NCBI GenBank assembly: GCA_016650435.1
Contig: JAENVT010000320.1
Location: 1 to 15,427, forward strand
Length of the DNA stretch: 15,427 nucleotides
From: Ilumatobacteraceae bacterium
Lineage (GTDB): Bacteria; Actinomycetota; Acidimicrobiia; Acidimicrobiales; Ilumatobacteraceae
Direction: 5' to 3'
The notes beneath the pieces were generated by a model. The model worked only from the letters and a program-made list of their open reading frames with translations, was not told where the DNA came from and did no database searches. The stretch's first letter is position 1; every line of letters starts with the position of its first letter. Shown here piece after piece: positions 5,700-13,342 of the stretch. A program made the translations under genes and the position numbers.

Positions 5700-6761
5700 G
5701 TGCATTCGGTGACGGTACGCGACGACCTGCGATCTCTCGAGGGTTATCACTCGCCGCAGGTCGACGTACGCATTCGCCTCAATACCAACGAAGCACCGAC
5801 GCCTCCACCAGCCGCATGGCGCGATGCGTTCGCCGCAGAATTGTCGCGGGTCGAATGGCATCGGTACCCGGATCGCAGCGCGGCTGCACTGCGGGCGGCG
5901 ATCGCAGAATCGCATCACGTACTGCCTGATCAAGTGTTCGCAGCGAACGGTTCGAACGAGGTGTTGCAAACGGTGTTGTTGGCTTACGCCGGTGCCGGTC
6001 GACGGGTCGTCACGTTCGAGCCGACCTACCAGATGCACGGCCACATCGCTCGGCTCACCGGCTCGACGGTTGTCGAAGGAGAACGCGGGCCCGACTTCCG
6101 TCTCGATATCGACTCGGCAATCGAACTGATCAATGCGACTCAGCCCGCAGTCACCTTCTTGTGCTCGCCCAACAATCCGACCGGGCTGGTCGAGCCGGCG
6201 TCGAACGTGGAAAGGGTGCTCGCCGCGCAACAGGGGCTGGTGGTGGTCGACGAGGCCTATGGACAATTCACAGAATGGTCGGCGCTGACGATGATCGACG
6301 AGTCGATACCGATCGTGGTGACTCGTACGTTCTCGAAGACCTGGTCAATGGCGGCAAGCCGGCTCGGATACCTAGTCGGCCCGTCGTGGCTCGTTGCCGA
6401 GCTCGACAAGGTGGCTCTTCCGTATCACCTCGATGCGGCCAAGCAGATCGCTGGTCGATTGGCACTGCAGTTCACCGACGAAATGGATTCCCGCGTCCAA
6501 CAGATCGTCGCTGAACGCCAGCGGATCTCAGCGGCGCTCGGCAAACTTGACCTCGACGTGTTTCCCAGCGGCGCCAACTTCATCCTATTTCGACCTCATT
6601 CAAAGTCAGGCAGGCAGGTATGGCAGGAGTTGCTCGATCGCAGCATCCTGATTCGCGATTGTTCGGGGTGGCCGCGACTGGCCGACTGCCTGCGCGTCAC
6701 GGTCGGCACCCGAGAAGAGAACGACGAGTTTCTTGCAGCGATCACCGAGATCTTGCAATGA
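5700..6761 (+). CDS. hisC: Histidinol-phosphate aminotransferase
   Basis: HisC is a PLP-dependent class I/II aminotransferase that converts imidazole-acetol phosphate to histidinol phosphate with glutamate as donor. The 353-residue length from GTG 5700 is standard. Visible motifs: LNTNEAP (28-33), YPDRSAAALR (56-65), ANGSNEVLQ (82-90), CSPNNPTG (155-162), DEAYGQF (184-190), the PLP lysine K213 in TRTFSKTWSMAASRLGYLVG and R221 in RLG, which binds PLP phosphate. The C-terminal RVTVG segment carries the substrate carboxylate arginine. The start could also be the GTG at 5709; an upstream in-frame ATG at 5604 would overlap the minus-strand small gene and is rejected. Its stop overlaps the hisB start (ATGA). 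Biosynthetic aminotransferases acting on aromatic substrates look similar, but the his context makes HisC secure. Confidence 0.94.
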   Translation: MHSVTVRDDLRSLEGYHSPQVDVRIRLNTNEAPTPPPAAWRDAFAAELSRVEWHRYPDRSAAALRAAIAESHHVLPDQVFAANGSNEVLQTVLLAYAGAGRRVVTFEPTYQMHGHIARLTGSTVVEGERGPDFRLDIDSAIELINATQPAVTFLCSPNNPTGLVEPASNVERVLAAQQGLVVVDEAYGQFTEWSALTMIDESIPIVVTRTFSKTWSMAASRLGYLVGPSWLVAELDKVALPYHLDAAKQIAGRLALQFTDEMDSRVQQIVAERQRISAALGKLDLDVFPSGANFILFRPHSKSGRQVWQELLDRSILIRDCSGWPRLADCLRVTVGTREENDEFLAAITEILQ

Positions 6762-7348
6762 GTCGCGGCGGCGCGGTTCACAGGTCAACAAAGGAGACGT
6801 CGATCGATCTGACGATCGAGATCGATGGGTCGGGTACGACTGAGGTGTCGACGGGCATTCCGTTCTACGACCACATGCTCGAGCAGGTCGGCAAACACGG
6901 TGGCTTCGATCTACGAATCGCCGCCGTTGGTGATCTGCACATCGACACGCACCACACCGTCGAGGATGTTGCCATCAGCCTCGGTGAGGCGTTCCGACAG
7001 GCGCTCGGCGACAAGGCCGGCGTGCGCCGATTTGCGAGCGGTCTGTTCCCCCTCGACGAGGCTCTCGTCGAGATAGCTCTCGACCTGTCGGGTCGACCCT
7101 TCGTGGCGTGGGAGGTCGAGCTACCGGAGTGCCTGCCGCTGGGCAACCCGCCGTTCGATCCGCAACTCGCCGAACACGCTGTGGCATCGTTCGCGACGGC
7201 TGCCGGCATCACGTTGCACGTCACGTTGCGGAGCGGTCGCAATGTGCATCACATCATCGAGGCGGTGTTCAAGGGTCTGGCTCGCTGTCTTCGCGACGCG
7301 GTGCGAGTCGAGGGTGCGCAGGTGCCGTCCACGAAAGGCGTGCTCTGA
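6758..7348 (+). CDS. hisB: Imidazoleglycerol-phosphate dehydratase
   Basis: HisB dehydrates imidazole glycerol phosphate to imidazole-acetol phosphate with manganese. This is the monofunctional 196-residue form without the histidinol-phosphatase domain found in enterobacteria. The two pseudo-repeated metal motifs are intact: HHTVE (65-69) and HHIIE (164-168), with further ligands in FYDHML (36-41) and AEHAV (138-142). The substrate-phosphate segments LRSGRNVHH and the C-terminal STKGVL are present. It starts at ATG 6758, overlapping the hisC stop as ATGA, so the two are translationally coupled; hisH begins 2 bp after its stop. A separate histidinol-phosphate phosphatase must be encoded elsewhere; none is in the window. 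Confidence 0.97.
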   Translation: MSRGGAVHRSTKETSIDLTIEIDGSGTTEVSTGIPFYDHMLEQVGKHGGFDLRIAAVGDLHIDTHHTVEDVAISLGEAFRQALGDKAGVRRFASGLFPLDEALVEIALDLSGRPFVAWEVELPECLPLGNPPFDPQLAEHAVASFATAAGITLHVTLRSGRNVHHIIEAVFKGLARCLRDAVRVEGAQVPSTKGVL

Positions 7349-7350
7349 CC

Positions 7351-7989
7351 GTGAGCGAACTGCCGCTGATCGCCGTTCTCGACTATGGGATCGGAAACCT
7401 GCGCTCCGCGCAGAAAGCCTTGCAACACTGCGGAGCCGATGCACGGCTGACGGTCGATCACGGATTGATTGCCGATGCCGACGCGGTGGTGCTTCCCGGG
7501 GTCGGTGCATTCGGTGCGTGCATGGCGGCATTGCGCGACGCCGATCTCGAGGATGCAGTCGAGGACGCGGTCGATTCCGGCCGGCCGTTTCTGGGTATCT
7601 GTGTTGGGATGCAGATGTTGTTCGAAGCCAGCGAGGAAGACGATACGGCGATTGGGCTCGGCATCATCCCGGGAAGCATTCGCTGGTTGGGGTCTGAGCT
7701 GCCGCGCCCGCAGATGCAGTGGAACCAACTGTCCCTGGCGCTGCCCGACGATCCGATGTTCACCGCACTGCCGCCTAAAGCGTGGATGTACTTCGTTCAT
7801 TCACTACACGCCGTTCCCGATGATCCTGACGTGGTCGCGGCGACCTGCTCGTATGGCGGTGTCGTCAACGCCGCCTTTCGTCGTGACAACGTGTTTGCGA
7901 CGCAGTTCCATCCGGAGAAGTCCGGCGCGAGTGGTCTGGCGATGCTCGGCAACTTCGTGCGGATCGCCGCGGAGACGTCGGTCGGATGA
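7351..7989 (+). CDS. hisH: IGP synthase glutaminase subunit HisH
   Basis: HisH is the class I glutamine amidotransferase subunit of imidazole glycerol phosphate synthase; it releases ammonia that passes to HisF. The 212-residue protein has the catalytic triad C84 (LGICVGMQ nucleophile elbow), H187 and E189 (QFHPEKS). LDYGIGNLRS (10-19) and VVLPGVGAFG (47-56) are the N-terminal family motifs. The start is GTG 7351, 2 bp after the hisB stop. The region usually written PHMGWN near the HisF interface reads PQMQWN here (120-125), keeping the Trp and Asn. Its stop overlaps the hisA start. The presence of hisF two genes downstream supports the heterodimer. Confidence 0.96.
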   Translation: MSELPLIAVLDYGIGNLRSAQKALQHCGADARLTVDHGLIADADAVVLPGVGAFGACMAALRDADLEDAVEDAVDSGRPFLGICVGMQMLFEASEEDDTAIGLGIIPGSIRWLGSELPRPQMQWNQLSLALPDDPMFTALPPKAWMYFVHSLHAVPDDPDVVAATCSYGGVVNAAFRRDNVFATQFHPEKSGASGLAMLGNFVRIAAETSVG

Positions 7990-8705
7990 TGGTCGAACTT
8001 TTCCCAGCGATCGACTTGCACGACGGCCACGTCGTGCGCCTGACGCAAGGCGACTACGGCGACGCCAAGGTGTACGGCAGCGATCCCGTAGCTGTGGCCC
8101 GCTCGTTTGCCGACGCCGGCGCGACGTGGATCCATGTGGTCGATCTCGATGCGGCGCGATCCGGGTCGCCGCAGAATCGGCCGGTCGTCGCGGCTATCTC
8201 CTCGGCCCTCACGGGGCGTGCACGTGTGCAGACCGGTGGCGGCGTTCGAGCGCTGACCGACGCCCAGGATTTGGCCGACGCCGGTGTAGCCCGCGTGGTG
8301 ATGGGCTCCGCCGCGATCCAACATCCGGAATTGGTCGATGCCGCAGCGCAGGTGGTCGACGTAGCCGTCGGTCTCGATCATCGCGACGGTGAAGTCGCCG
8401 TGCACGGATGGACAGAAGGTGCCGGCGTATCGCTCGACGAGGCCTTGGGATGGTTCCCGTCCGCGAGCGCGTTCGTCATCACCGATATCGCCCGAGATGG
8501 AATGCTCGAGGGGCCTGATGTCGACGGTCTCGCCGCCGTCGCTGCTCGATCGTCGGCGCCAGTGATCGCGAGCGGCGGTGTGTCGTCACTTGCCGACATC
8601 GCCACGCTGGCCAAGATCGCGGGGATCGCCGGCATCATCACTGGCAAGGCGATCTACGAAGGCCGGTTCACGGTGGCCGAGGCGCTGAAGGCGTTGCGGA
8701 CGTGA
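7986..8705 (+). CDS. hisA: ProFAR isomerase HisA
   Basis: HisA is a (beta/alpha)8-barrel that isomerises ProFAR to PRFAR. The 239-residue protein opens with [19 protein letters not shown], holding the catalytic aspartate D10; the second conserved aspartates are D131 (VAVGLD) and D167 (ITDIARDG). Phosphate-binding loops TGGGVR (83-88) and IASGGVSS (194-201) are intact, as is [11 protein letters not shown]. Many actinobacteria carry PriA, which also does the TrpF reaction; its LSGGIR loop contains a serine where this protein has glycine. The sequence thus looks like plain HisA, but that is inference. Two adjacent ATGs (7986 and 7989) are possible starts; the first overlaps the hisH stop. hisF follows with a GTGA overlap. 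Confidence 0.94.
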   Translation: MMVELFPAIDLHDGHVVRLTQGDYGDAKVYGSDPVAVARSFADAGATWIHVVDLDAARSGSPQNRPVVAAISSALTGRARVQTGGGVRALTDAQDLADAGVARVVMGSAAIQHPELVDAAAQVVDVAVGLDHRDGEVAVHGWTEGAGVSLDEALGWFPSASAFVITDIARDGMLEGPDVDGLAAVAARSSAPVIASGGVSSLADIATLAKIAGIAGIITGKAIYEGRFTVAEALKALRT

Positions 8706-9472
8706 AGGTCGCTCGGGTCATCCCATGTCTCGACGTGACCAACGGTCGAGTTGTCAAAGGGATCAACTTCGTCGGCTTGCGCGATGCCGGCGATCCCGTT
8801 GAACTCGCCACTCGATACGACGCCGAGGGCGCCGACGAACTGGTCTTCCTCGACATCACCGCCTCGTCGGATGGTCGCGACACGATGGTCGACGTCGTCT
8901 ATCGCACCGCCGAGCAGGTGTTCATCCCGTTGACCGTTGGTGGAGGTATCCGCGTCGTCGACGACGCCAGGAAGATGTTGCGCGCCGGGGCCGACAAGGT
9001 CAGCGTCAACACAGCGGCGGTGCAGCGGCCCGAACTCATCAGCGAGATTGCTGCCGAGTTCGGATCGCAATGTTGCGTGTGCGCCATCGATGCGAAGCGA
9101 CGGCCCAGCGGGCTCGGCTTCGACGTGTATCTCCACGGCGGTCGGACTCCGACCGACATCGACGTGTTGGATTGGGCGGTCAGGGCCGCCCGGCTCGGCG
9201 CCGGTGAGATCTTGTTGACGTCGATGGATCGCGACGGCACCCGCGAAGGGTTCGACCTCGAGCTCACTTCGGCCGTCGCCGAAAACGTCAATGTCCCCGT
9301 GATCGCCAGCGGAGGAGTGGGTACCATGCAACACCTCATCGACGGCATCATCGAAGGCGGCGCAACGGGTGTGTTGGCTGCCAGCATCTTCCACTTTGGG
9401 GAGCACGTGATCGCCGATGCCAAAGTGGCCATGGCGGCCGCCGGAATCAATGTTCGACCAGTTACTTCATAA
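8702..9472 (+). CDS. hisF: IGP synthase cyclase subunit HisF
   Basis: HisF uses ammonia from HisH to turn PRFAR into imidazole glycerol phosphate and AICAR, the latter returning to purine synthesis. The 256-residue barrel has the catalytic aspartates D11 (IPCLDV) and D130 (CAIDAKR). The phosphate loops TVGGGIR (78-84) and [11 protein letters not shown] (201-211), LTSMDRDGT (172-180) and the tunnel-side GRVVKGINF (15-23) match the family. The start is GTG 8702, overlapping the hisA stop. The stop TAA at 9470-9472 is followed after 11 bp by an aldo/keto reductase gene with its own strong ribosome binding site. Nothing appears missing. Confidence 0.97.
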   Translation: MKVARVIPCLDVTNGRVVKGINFVGLRDAGDPVELATRYDAEGADELVFLDITASSDGRDTMVDVVYRTAEQVFIPLTVGGGIRVVDDARKMLRAGADKVSVNTAAVQRPELISEIAAEFGSQCCVCAIDAKRRPSGLGFDVYLHGGRTPTDIDVLDWAVRAARLGAGEILLTSMDRDGTREGFDLELTSAVAENVNVPVIASGGVGTMQHLIDGIIEGGATGVLAASIFHFGEHVIADAKVAMAAAGINVRPVTS

Positions 9473-9477
9473 AGGAG
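9473..9477 (+). promoter_or_regulatory. Strong Shine-Dalgarno of the aldo/keto reductase gene
   Basis: AGGAG, within AAAGGAG and overlapping the hisF stop TAA, lies 6 nt before ATG 9484. It is the best ribosome binding site in the window; most neighbouring his genes rely on overlapping starts. It suggests this gene is translated independently of hisF and perhaps at a higher level. Confidence 0.75.
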
Positions 9478-9483
9478 AAAGCG

Positions 9484-10470
9484 ATGGCCAACAAGTCCGC
9501 AAAAGACAAGATGGTGTACCGCCGATTGGGCCGCAGTGGCCTGCAGGTCTCGGTGTTCTCGTTCGGCAGCTGGGTGTCGTTCGACACGCAGATGAAAGAC
9601 GACCTGGCGATGGAATGCATGCAGACCGCGTACGACGCCGGTTGCAACTTCTTCGACAACGCCGAGGCATATGCCGGCGGCGAGAGCGAGGCGATCATGG
9701 GGCGCGTCGTTCGCGAACTGGGATGGCGGCGTTCCAACTTCGTGCTCAGCTCCAAGTTCTTCTGGGGCATCGAGAGCGTGCCGAACATGGCCAACACGCT
9801 CAACCGCAAATATCTGATGCAGGCGATCGACGGCTCGCTCGAGCGCCTCGGCGTCGACTTCCTCGACCTCATCTACTGCCACCGCGCCGATCCCAACACG
9901 CCCATCGAGGAGACCGTGCGGGCGATGCACGACATCATCACTTCAGGCAAGGCGTTGTACTGGGGCACCAGCGAATGGATGGCCGATGAGATCCGCGCCG
10001 CGTGGGAGATTGCCGAACGGCATCATCTACACAAGCCGGTGGTGGAGCAGCCGCAGTACAACTTGCTCCAGCGCAGGCGAGTAGAGAAGGAGTACGCCAG
10101 GTTGTACACCGACATCGGCCTGGGCACCACCATCTTCAGTCCATTGGCCTCCGGTCTGCTGACCGGCAAGTACCAGAACGGCATCCCCGCCGACTCGCGC
10201 GGCGCGCTCGCCGGCTACGAATGGCTCGGGTCGGCGTTGTCCGACAAGGCGGCCCTTGCGAAGGTCGACAGGCTGCGCGTGATCGCCGACGAGCTCGGCT
10301 GTTCGCTTGCGCAGATGAGCCTGGCGTGGTGCGCTTCGAACCCCAACGTGTCGAGCGTCATCACCGGTGCCAGCCGGGCGAGTCAAGTCAGCGAGAACTT
10401 CGCCGCGATCGATGTGCTTCCGCTGCTCACGCCGGAGATCCTGGCCAGGATCGACAAGGCAGTGGCATAA
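9484..10470 (+). CDS. Aldo/keto reductase, potassium-channel beta-subunit-like (AKR6 type)
   Basis: A 328-residue NADPH-dependent aldo/keto reductase. The catalytic tetrad is D58 and Y63 ([11 protein letters not shown]), K91 (VLSSKFFW) and H133 (LIYCHRAD). The opening [19 protein letters not shown], the WGTSEW strand (about 155-160), [10 protein letters not shown] and [13 protein letters not shown], and the NADP-binding C-terminal block [11 protein letters not shown] are characteristic of the family that includes Kv-beta subunits and bacterial YghZ-type glyceraldehyde-3-phosphate or methylglyoxal reductases. The substrate cannot be told from sequence. It lies 11 bp after hisF on the same strand and so probably shares the his transcript, though no role for it in histidine synthesis is known. 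It ends at TAA, 27 bp before the GroES-like gene. Confidence 0.92.
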   Translation: MANKSAKDKMVYRRLGRSGLQVSVFSFGSWVSFDTQMKDDLAMECMQTAYDAGCNFFDNAEAYAGGESEAIMGRVVRELGWRRSNFVLSSKFFWGIESVPNMANTLNRKYLMQAIDGSLERLGVDFLDLIYCHRADPNTPIEETVRAMHDIITSGKALYWGTSEWMADEIRAAWEIAERHHLHKPVVEQPQYNLLQRRRVEKEYARLYTDIGLGTTIFSPLASGLLTGKYQNGIPADSRGALAGYEWLGSALSDKAALAKVDRLRVIADELGCSLAQMSLAWCASNPNVSSVITGASRASQVSENFAAIDVLPLLTPEILARIDKAVA

Positions 10471-10485
10471 CCAATCGCCCGGAGG

Positions 10486-10491
10486 TACCCT
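10486..10491 (+). promoter_or_regulatory. Possible -10 box or weak RBS before the GroES-like gene
   Basis: TACCCT lies 6 nt before the GTG at 10498 and could serve as the -10 of a leaderless transcript. The overlapping GGAGGT (10481-10486) is a perfect Shine-Dalgarno core but sits 11 nt from the GTG, longer than the usual 5-9. Both readings are possible; the second fits operon read-through from the upstream gene. Confidence 0.35.
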
Positions 10492-10497
10492 GCCGCC

Positions 10498-10824
10498 GTG
10501 GCCCTTGACGACGGAAAGCTGCCGATCAAGATGCTCAACGACCGGCTGCTGGTTCACATCCCCGACAAAGACGGCGAGCGTCGGTCCTCGGGTGGGATCC
10601 TCATCCCTGCAACCGCGCAGATCTCCAAGCGATTGGTGTGGGCCGAGGTCGTTGCTCTCGGCCAGAACGTGCGGTCCGCCGAGGTTGGTGACCGCGTTTT
10701 GTTCAGCCCCGACGACCGCTACGAGGTCGAAGTCGGCGGTAACGACTACATCATGTTGCGCGAACGCGATCTGCACGCGGTGGCTGCCAGTCGTATCGAA
10801 GCCAGCACCGGCCTGTACCTGTAG
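10498..10824 (+). CDS. Orphan GroES-like co-chaperonin family protein
   Basis: A 108-residue Cpn10/GroES-fold protein. IKMLNDRLLVHIPD (10-23) matches the GroES N-terminal strand, SSGGILIPATA holds the hydrophobic tip of the mobile loop that binds GroEL, and WAEVVALGQ, VGDRVLFSPDD, GNDYIMLRERDLHAV complete the core. Unlike ordinary GroES it has a shortened central segment and ends in a tail, ASRIEASTGLYL; I remember this STGLYL ending from second GroES-like proteins of actinobacteria. No GroEL gene is adjacent. The start is GTG 10498, the first plausible start before the domain. It may cap a particular chaperonin or do something else; function unproven. It lies between the aldo/keto reductase and hisI, all on one strand. 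Confidence 0.85.
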   Translation: MALDDGKLPIKMLNDRLLVHIPDKDGERRSSGGILIPATAQISKRLVWAEVVALGQNVRSAEVGDRVLFSPDDRYEVEVGGNDYIMLRERDLHAVAASRIEASTGLYL

Positions 10825-10862
10825 TGCTGATTATCTTCGGGCTGGCTCGGCTGGCCTCGCCG

Positions 10863-10868
10863 TAGCAT
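10863..10868 (+). promoter_or_regulatory. Possible -10 box of a leaderless hisI-trpE transcript
   Basis: TAGCAT is followed by 7 nt and the ATG at 10876. No Shine-Dalgarno precedes either candidate ATG (10867 or 10876). This is the spacing expected for transcription starting at the A of ATG 10876, and it would give hisI-trpE a promoter separate from the upstream genes. No clear -35 box is seen. Confidence 0.4.
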
Positions 10869-11232
10869 GTCGCCCATGCCGAGCGGCGTGAGGATCGAAG
10901 CAACTCAGGAGCAACTGTCGACCGTGTCGTACAACGCCGACGGTCTGGTGGCGGCCATCGCCCAAGATGTCGAGAGCAAGGCTGTGTTGATGATGGCGTG
11001 GATGAACGCCGAAACATTGAAGATGACTCTTGAACAGGGCCGGATGGTGTACTGGAGCCGCAGCCGTCAAGAGGTGTGGCGCAAGGGCGACACAAGCGGC
11101 GATCGGCAGTTCGTGCGCGAGGCTTACTACGACTGCGACGGTGACGTGTTGCTCTTCTTGGTCGAACAGGAAGGCAAGGGTGCCTGCCACACCGGCGCGT
11201 ACTCGTGCTTCTTCCGCCGGTTCGGCGAATGA
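10867..11232 (+). CDS. hisI: Phosphoribosyl-AMP cyclohydrolase
   Basis: HisI opens the adenine ring of phosphoribosyl-AMP in the third step of histidine synthesis. This is the monofunctional form (121 residues from ATG 10867, or 118 from ATG 10876), without the HisE pyrophosphohydrolase domain. Motifs are complete: YWSRSRQEVWRKGDTSGDRQ (62-81), DCDGD (89-93) with magnesium-binding aspartates and a zinc cysteine (C90), and ACHTGAYSCFFRR with the other zinc cysteines C107 and C114. The second ATG is attractive because TAGCAT lies 7 nt before it; the reported start is the longer one. The stop overlaps the trpE start as ATGA. hisE must be elsewhere. Confidence 0.95.
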   Translation: MSPMPSGVRIEATQEQLSTVSYNADGLVAAIAQDVESKAVLMMAWMNAETLKMTLEQGRMVYWSRSRQEVWRKGDTSGDRQFVREAYYDCDGDVLLFLVEQEGKGACHTGAYSCFFRRFGE

Positions 11233-12758
11233 GCAGCCTGCGCATGCGGCCGAGCCGCGACGAGTTCCGCGCCCTGGCGGGTGAGCACACAGTGGTGCCA
11301 GTGTGGACTGAGGTGCTAGCCGACCTAGAGACCCCGGTCGCGGCCTACGCCAAGTTGGTCGGCGATGGCTCTGGGTTCCTCCTCGAATCGGTGGAGCATG
11401 GCGAACGGTGGAGTCGCTACAGCTTCGTCGGCCGCGACCCTGTAGCGACGCTGGAGTTGCGCGATGGGACGATCACCACGTTCGGCAACGTGCCGTCGTC
11501 GGTGCCGCTCGATCGAGGCATGCTCGCTGCCCTCGACGAGCTACTGCGGATCTATCGCGCGCCTATCATCGCCGATCTGCCGCCTTTGCAAAGTGGCGTC
11601 ATGGGCTATCTCGGTTACGACGTCGTGCGCGAGGTTGAGCGGCTTCCCGATGTACCCCGCGACGATCGTCAGTTGCCCGACGCGGCGATGAGCATCATCG
11701 GCTCGCTCGCTGCGTTCGATCACTGGCGTCAGCGTGTCTACCTCATCGAAAGCGTTCCGGTTCTGGGGATGGACATCGACGCTCTCGATCAGGCATACGA
11801 CGCAGCGATCTGCCGCGTCGAACGGGCCGTTGCCGACCTCGCCCGCCCGCTCGCCTACGTGCCGGTTGCGCCGCCGCAGGCCGATGACGAAATGCCGGCT
11901 GTCCGCAGCACGATGCCCAACGGCATGTATCAGCAGGCCGTCGAGGTCGCCAAAGAGCACATCGTCGAAGGAGATATCTTCCAGGTCGTGTTGTCGCAGC
12001 GCTACGACATCGATCTCGGCGCCGATCCGTTCGACTTCTACCGCGTGCTCCGCCAGGTCAACCCGAGCCCGTACATGTATTTTCTCAAGCACCCCGACAT
12101 CACCATCGTCGGCAGTTCCCCCGAGCCGATGGTGCAGGTGCTCGGTCGCAAGGTGATCAGCCGGCCGATCGCCGGTACCCGTCGCCGCGGGCGTGACGAC
12201 GACCACGATCGGCGCATGGCCGGCGAGTTGAAGGAGAACCCGAAAGAGGTTGCCGAGCACATCATGCTGGTCGACCTGGCCCGCAACGATGTCGGTCGCA
12301 TCGCCAAGTTCGGCACCGTGCACGTCGACGAGCTGATGACGCTCGAGCGATACAGCCACGTAATGCACCTCACCTCGCAGGTCAGCGGCGAACTGGTCGA
12401 TGGCAAGACGCCGATCGACGTGCTGCGCGCCACGCTTCCCGCTGGGACTGTCAGTGGTGCGCCGAAGGTGCGGGCGATGGAGATCATCGATGCCCTCGAG
12501 CCGGTGAAACGCGGTCCGTACGCCGGCGTCGTCGGATATGTCGACTTCAGCGGCAACCTCGACACGGCGATCGCGATCCGCACGATGTTCGTCGGCGCGC
12601 ACGGCGCCTCGTTCCAGGCGGGTGCAGGCATCGTCGCCGATTCGATCCCCGACGAAGAAGACCTCGAGTGCCGCAACAAAGCCGCGGCCCTGCTCGCCGC
12701 CGTCCCGGCAGCGCGCCGGATGACTGCCCAACGATCCGCCGCCAACACCCCCGCGTAG
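11229..12758 (+). CDS. trpE: Anthranilate synthase component I
   Basis: TrpE makes anthranilate from chorismate using ammonia supplied by TrpG, the first committed step to tryptophan. The 509-residue protein has the N-terminal tryptophan-feedback motif LLES (51-54). The chorismate-binding half contains GDIFQVVLSQRYD, NPSPYMYFLK, IVGSSPEPMVQV, RPIAGTRRRG, NPKEVAEHIMLVDLARND, the LPAGTVSGAPKVRAMEII block and the GAGIVADSIPDEE magnesium site. The SPEP and PIAGT signatures favour TrpE over isochorismate synthase or the para-aminobenzoate enzyme PabB, though PabB cannot be fully excluded. The start ATG 11229 overlaps hisI. No trpG lies downstream: the next gene is convergent, so the glutaminase subunit must be encoded elsewhere. 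hisI-trpE proximity is known in other actinobacteria. Confidence 0.93.
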   Translation: MSSLRMRPSRDEFRALAGEHTVVPVWTEVLADLETPVAAYAKLVGDGSGFLLESVEHGERWSRYSFVGRDPVATLELRDGTITTFGNVPSSVPLDRGMLAALDELLRIYRAPIIADLPPLQSGVMGYLGYDVVREVERLPDVPRDDRQLPDAAMSIIGSLAAFDHWRQRVYLIESVPVLGMDIDALDQAYDAAICRVERAVADLARPLAYVPVAPPQADDEMPAVRSTMPNGMYQQAVEVAKEHIVEGDIFQVVLSQRYDIDLGADPFDFYRVLRQVNPSPYMYFLKHPDITIVGSSPEPMVQVLGRKVISRPIAGTRRRGRDDDHDRRMAGELKENPKEVAEHIMLVDLARNDVGRIAKFGTVHVDELMTLERYSHVMHLTSQVSGELVDGKTPIDVLRATLPAGTVSGAPKVRAMEIIDALEPVKRGPYAGVVGYVDFSGNLDTAIAIRTMFVGAHGASFQAGAGIVADSIPDEEDLECRNKAAALLAAVPAARRMTAQRSAANTPA

Positions 12759-12767
12759 CCCGCAGGG

Positions 12768-13298
12768 TTACTTGAGCAGGCCGGCGATCAGGAGGATGGT
12801 GCCTAGGGCGCCGACGGCGAGGGTTCCGAGGAACGCGATTGCCGCCAGGCCGGGGACACTGCAGATTGCTCGAATTCCCAGGTACAACGCCGGAAATTCC
12901 TTGCGCCGTTCCTTCAGATCCAACTGCAGATCACCGAAGGACTTGGCGGTGCTGGCCAGCCGCTCACCGGTGTCGTAGTTGATCAGCACATTCGCGGCTT
13001 TCTGCGATCCCTCGAGGAGCGTACGAACGTTGCTGAGGAGGGCCGGAGCGACCCGCAACGTGACCCGAACGTAGAACCAGGCGAGCAATGCGGCGGCCGG
13101 TGGTGCCAGACAGACTGCGCCACCGATCACGATCCACGCTGGGCGGCTGCCAGTGAAGATCCACAAGCCCGTGAAGAACGTGGCGACACCGATGACCGCA
13201 GCGATCGCGGCGATTCCCAGCGCGAGTGAGCTGATCCTGGACAACGTCTTGCGGAGGCCATCGGAGACACGAACGGCCACTCGGTCGAGATCTGCCAT
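12768..13298 (-). CDS. Small integral membrane protein of unknown function
   Basis: A 176-residue protein that I do not recognise. About 25 polar N-terminal residues (MADLDRVAVRVSDGLRKTL) precede two closely spaced hydrophobic helices (about 26-48 and 55-78, the second containing CLAPPAAALLAWFYV). A polar, charged middle (about 85-140; VRTLLEGSQKAANVLINYD, LQLDLKERRKEF) could be a cytoplasmic helical domain, and a third hydrophobic helix ends the protein (about 145-176). There are no enzymatic motifs. I take ATG 13298; a GTG at 13304 two codons earlier is also possible. It is convergent with trpE (9 bp between stops) and divergent from the YgfZ-like gene across a short region with inverted repeats. 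Real coding is likely from its hydropathy pattern and intergenic fit. Confidence 0.8.
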   Translation of the reverse strand: MADLDRVAVRVSDGLRKTLSRISSLALGIAAIAAVIGVATFFTGLWIFTGSRPAWIVIGGAVCLAPPAAALLAWFYVRVTLRVAPALLSNVRTLLEGSQKAANVLINYDTGERLASTAKSFGDLQLDLKERRKEFPALYLGIRAICSVPGLAAIAFLGTLAVGALGTILLIAGLLK

Positions 13299-13301
13299 GC
13301 C

Positions 13302-13339
13302 CACAGTGTGGCATCCGGCGGTACCGCTGCGACACTGTG
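13302..13339. repeat. Symmetric inverted repeat between divergent genes
   Basis: CACAGTGT (13302-13309) and its exact reverse complement ACACTGTG (13332-13339) lie each exactly 3 nt from a start codon: ATG 13298 on the minus strand and ATG 13343 on the plus strand. Between them is a perfect 10-bp palindrome GCGGTACCGC (13318-13327). The left arm is itself part of a dyad CCACAGTGTGG (13301-13311). Neither gene shows a Shine-Dalgarno. The arrangement suggests a shared operator or paired promoter elements for both genes. Confidence 0.5.
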
Positions 13340-13342
13340 ATC

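Noticed and set aside
5622..6266. Minus-strand open frame opposite the start of hisC
   Set aside because: Shadow of hisC; its tail would also cover the hisC promoter region.
8899..9930. Minus-strand open frame of 343 codons opposite hisF and the aldo/keto reductase
   Set aside because: It spans the end of one real gene and the start of another on the opposite strand and has no recognisable domain; shadow frame.
11541..12731. Minus-strand open frame of 396 codons opposite trpE
   Set aside because: It mirrors the high-GC codon pattern of trpE, is rich in R, H, D and V without domain motifs, and lies wholly inside a gene with complete family motifs.
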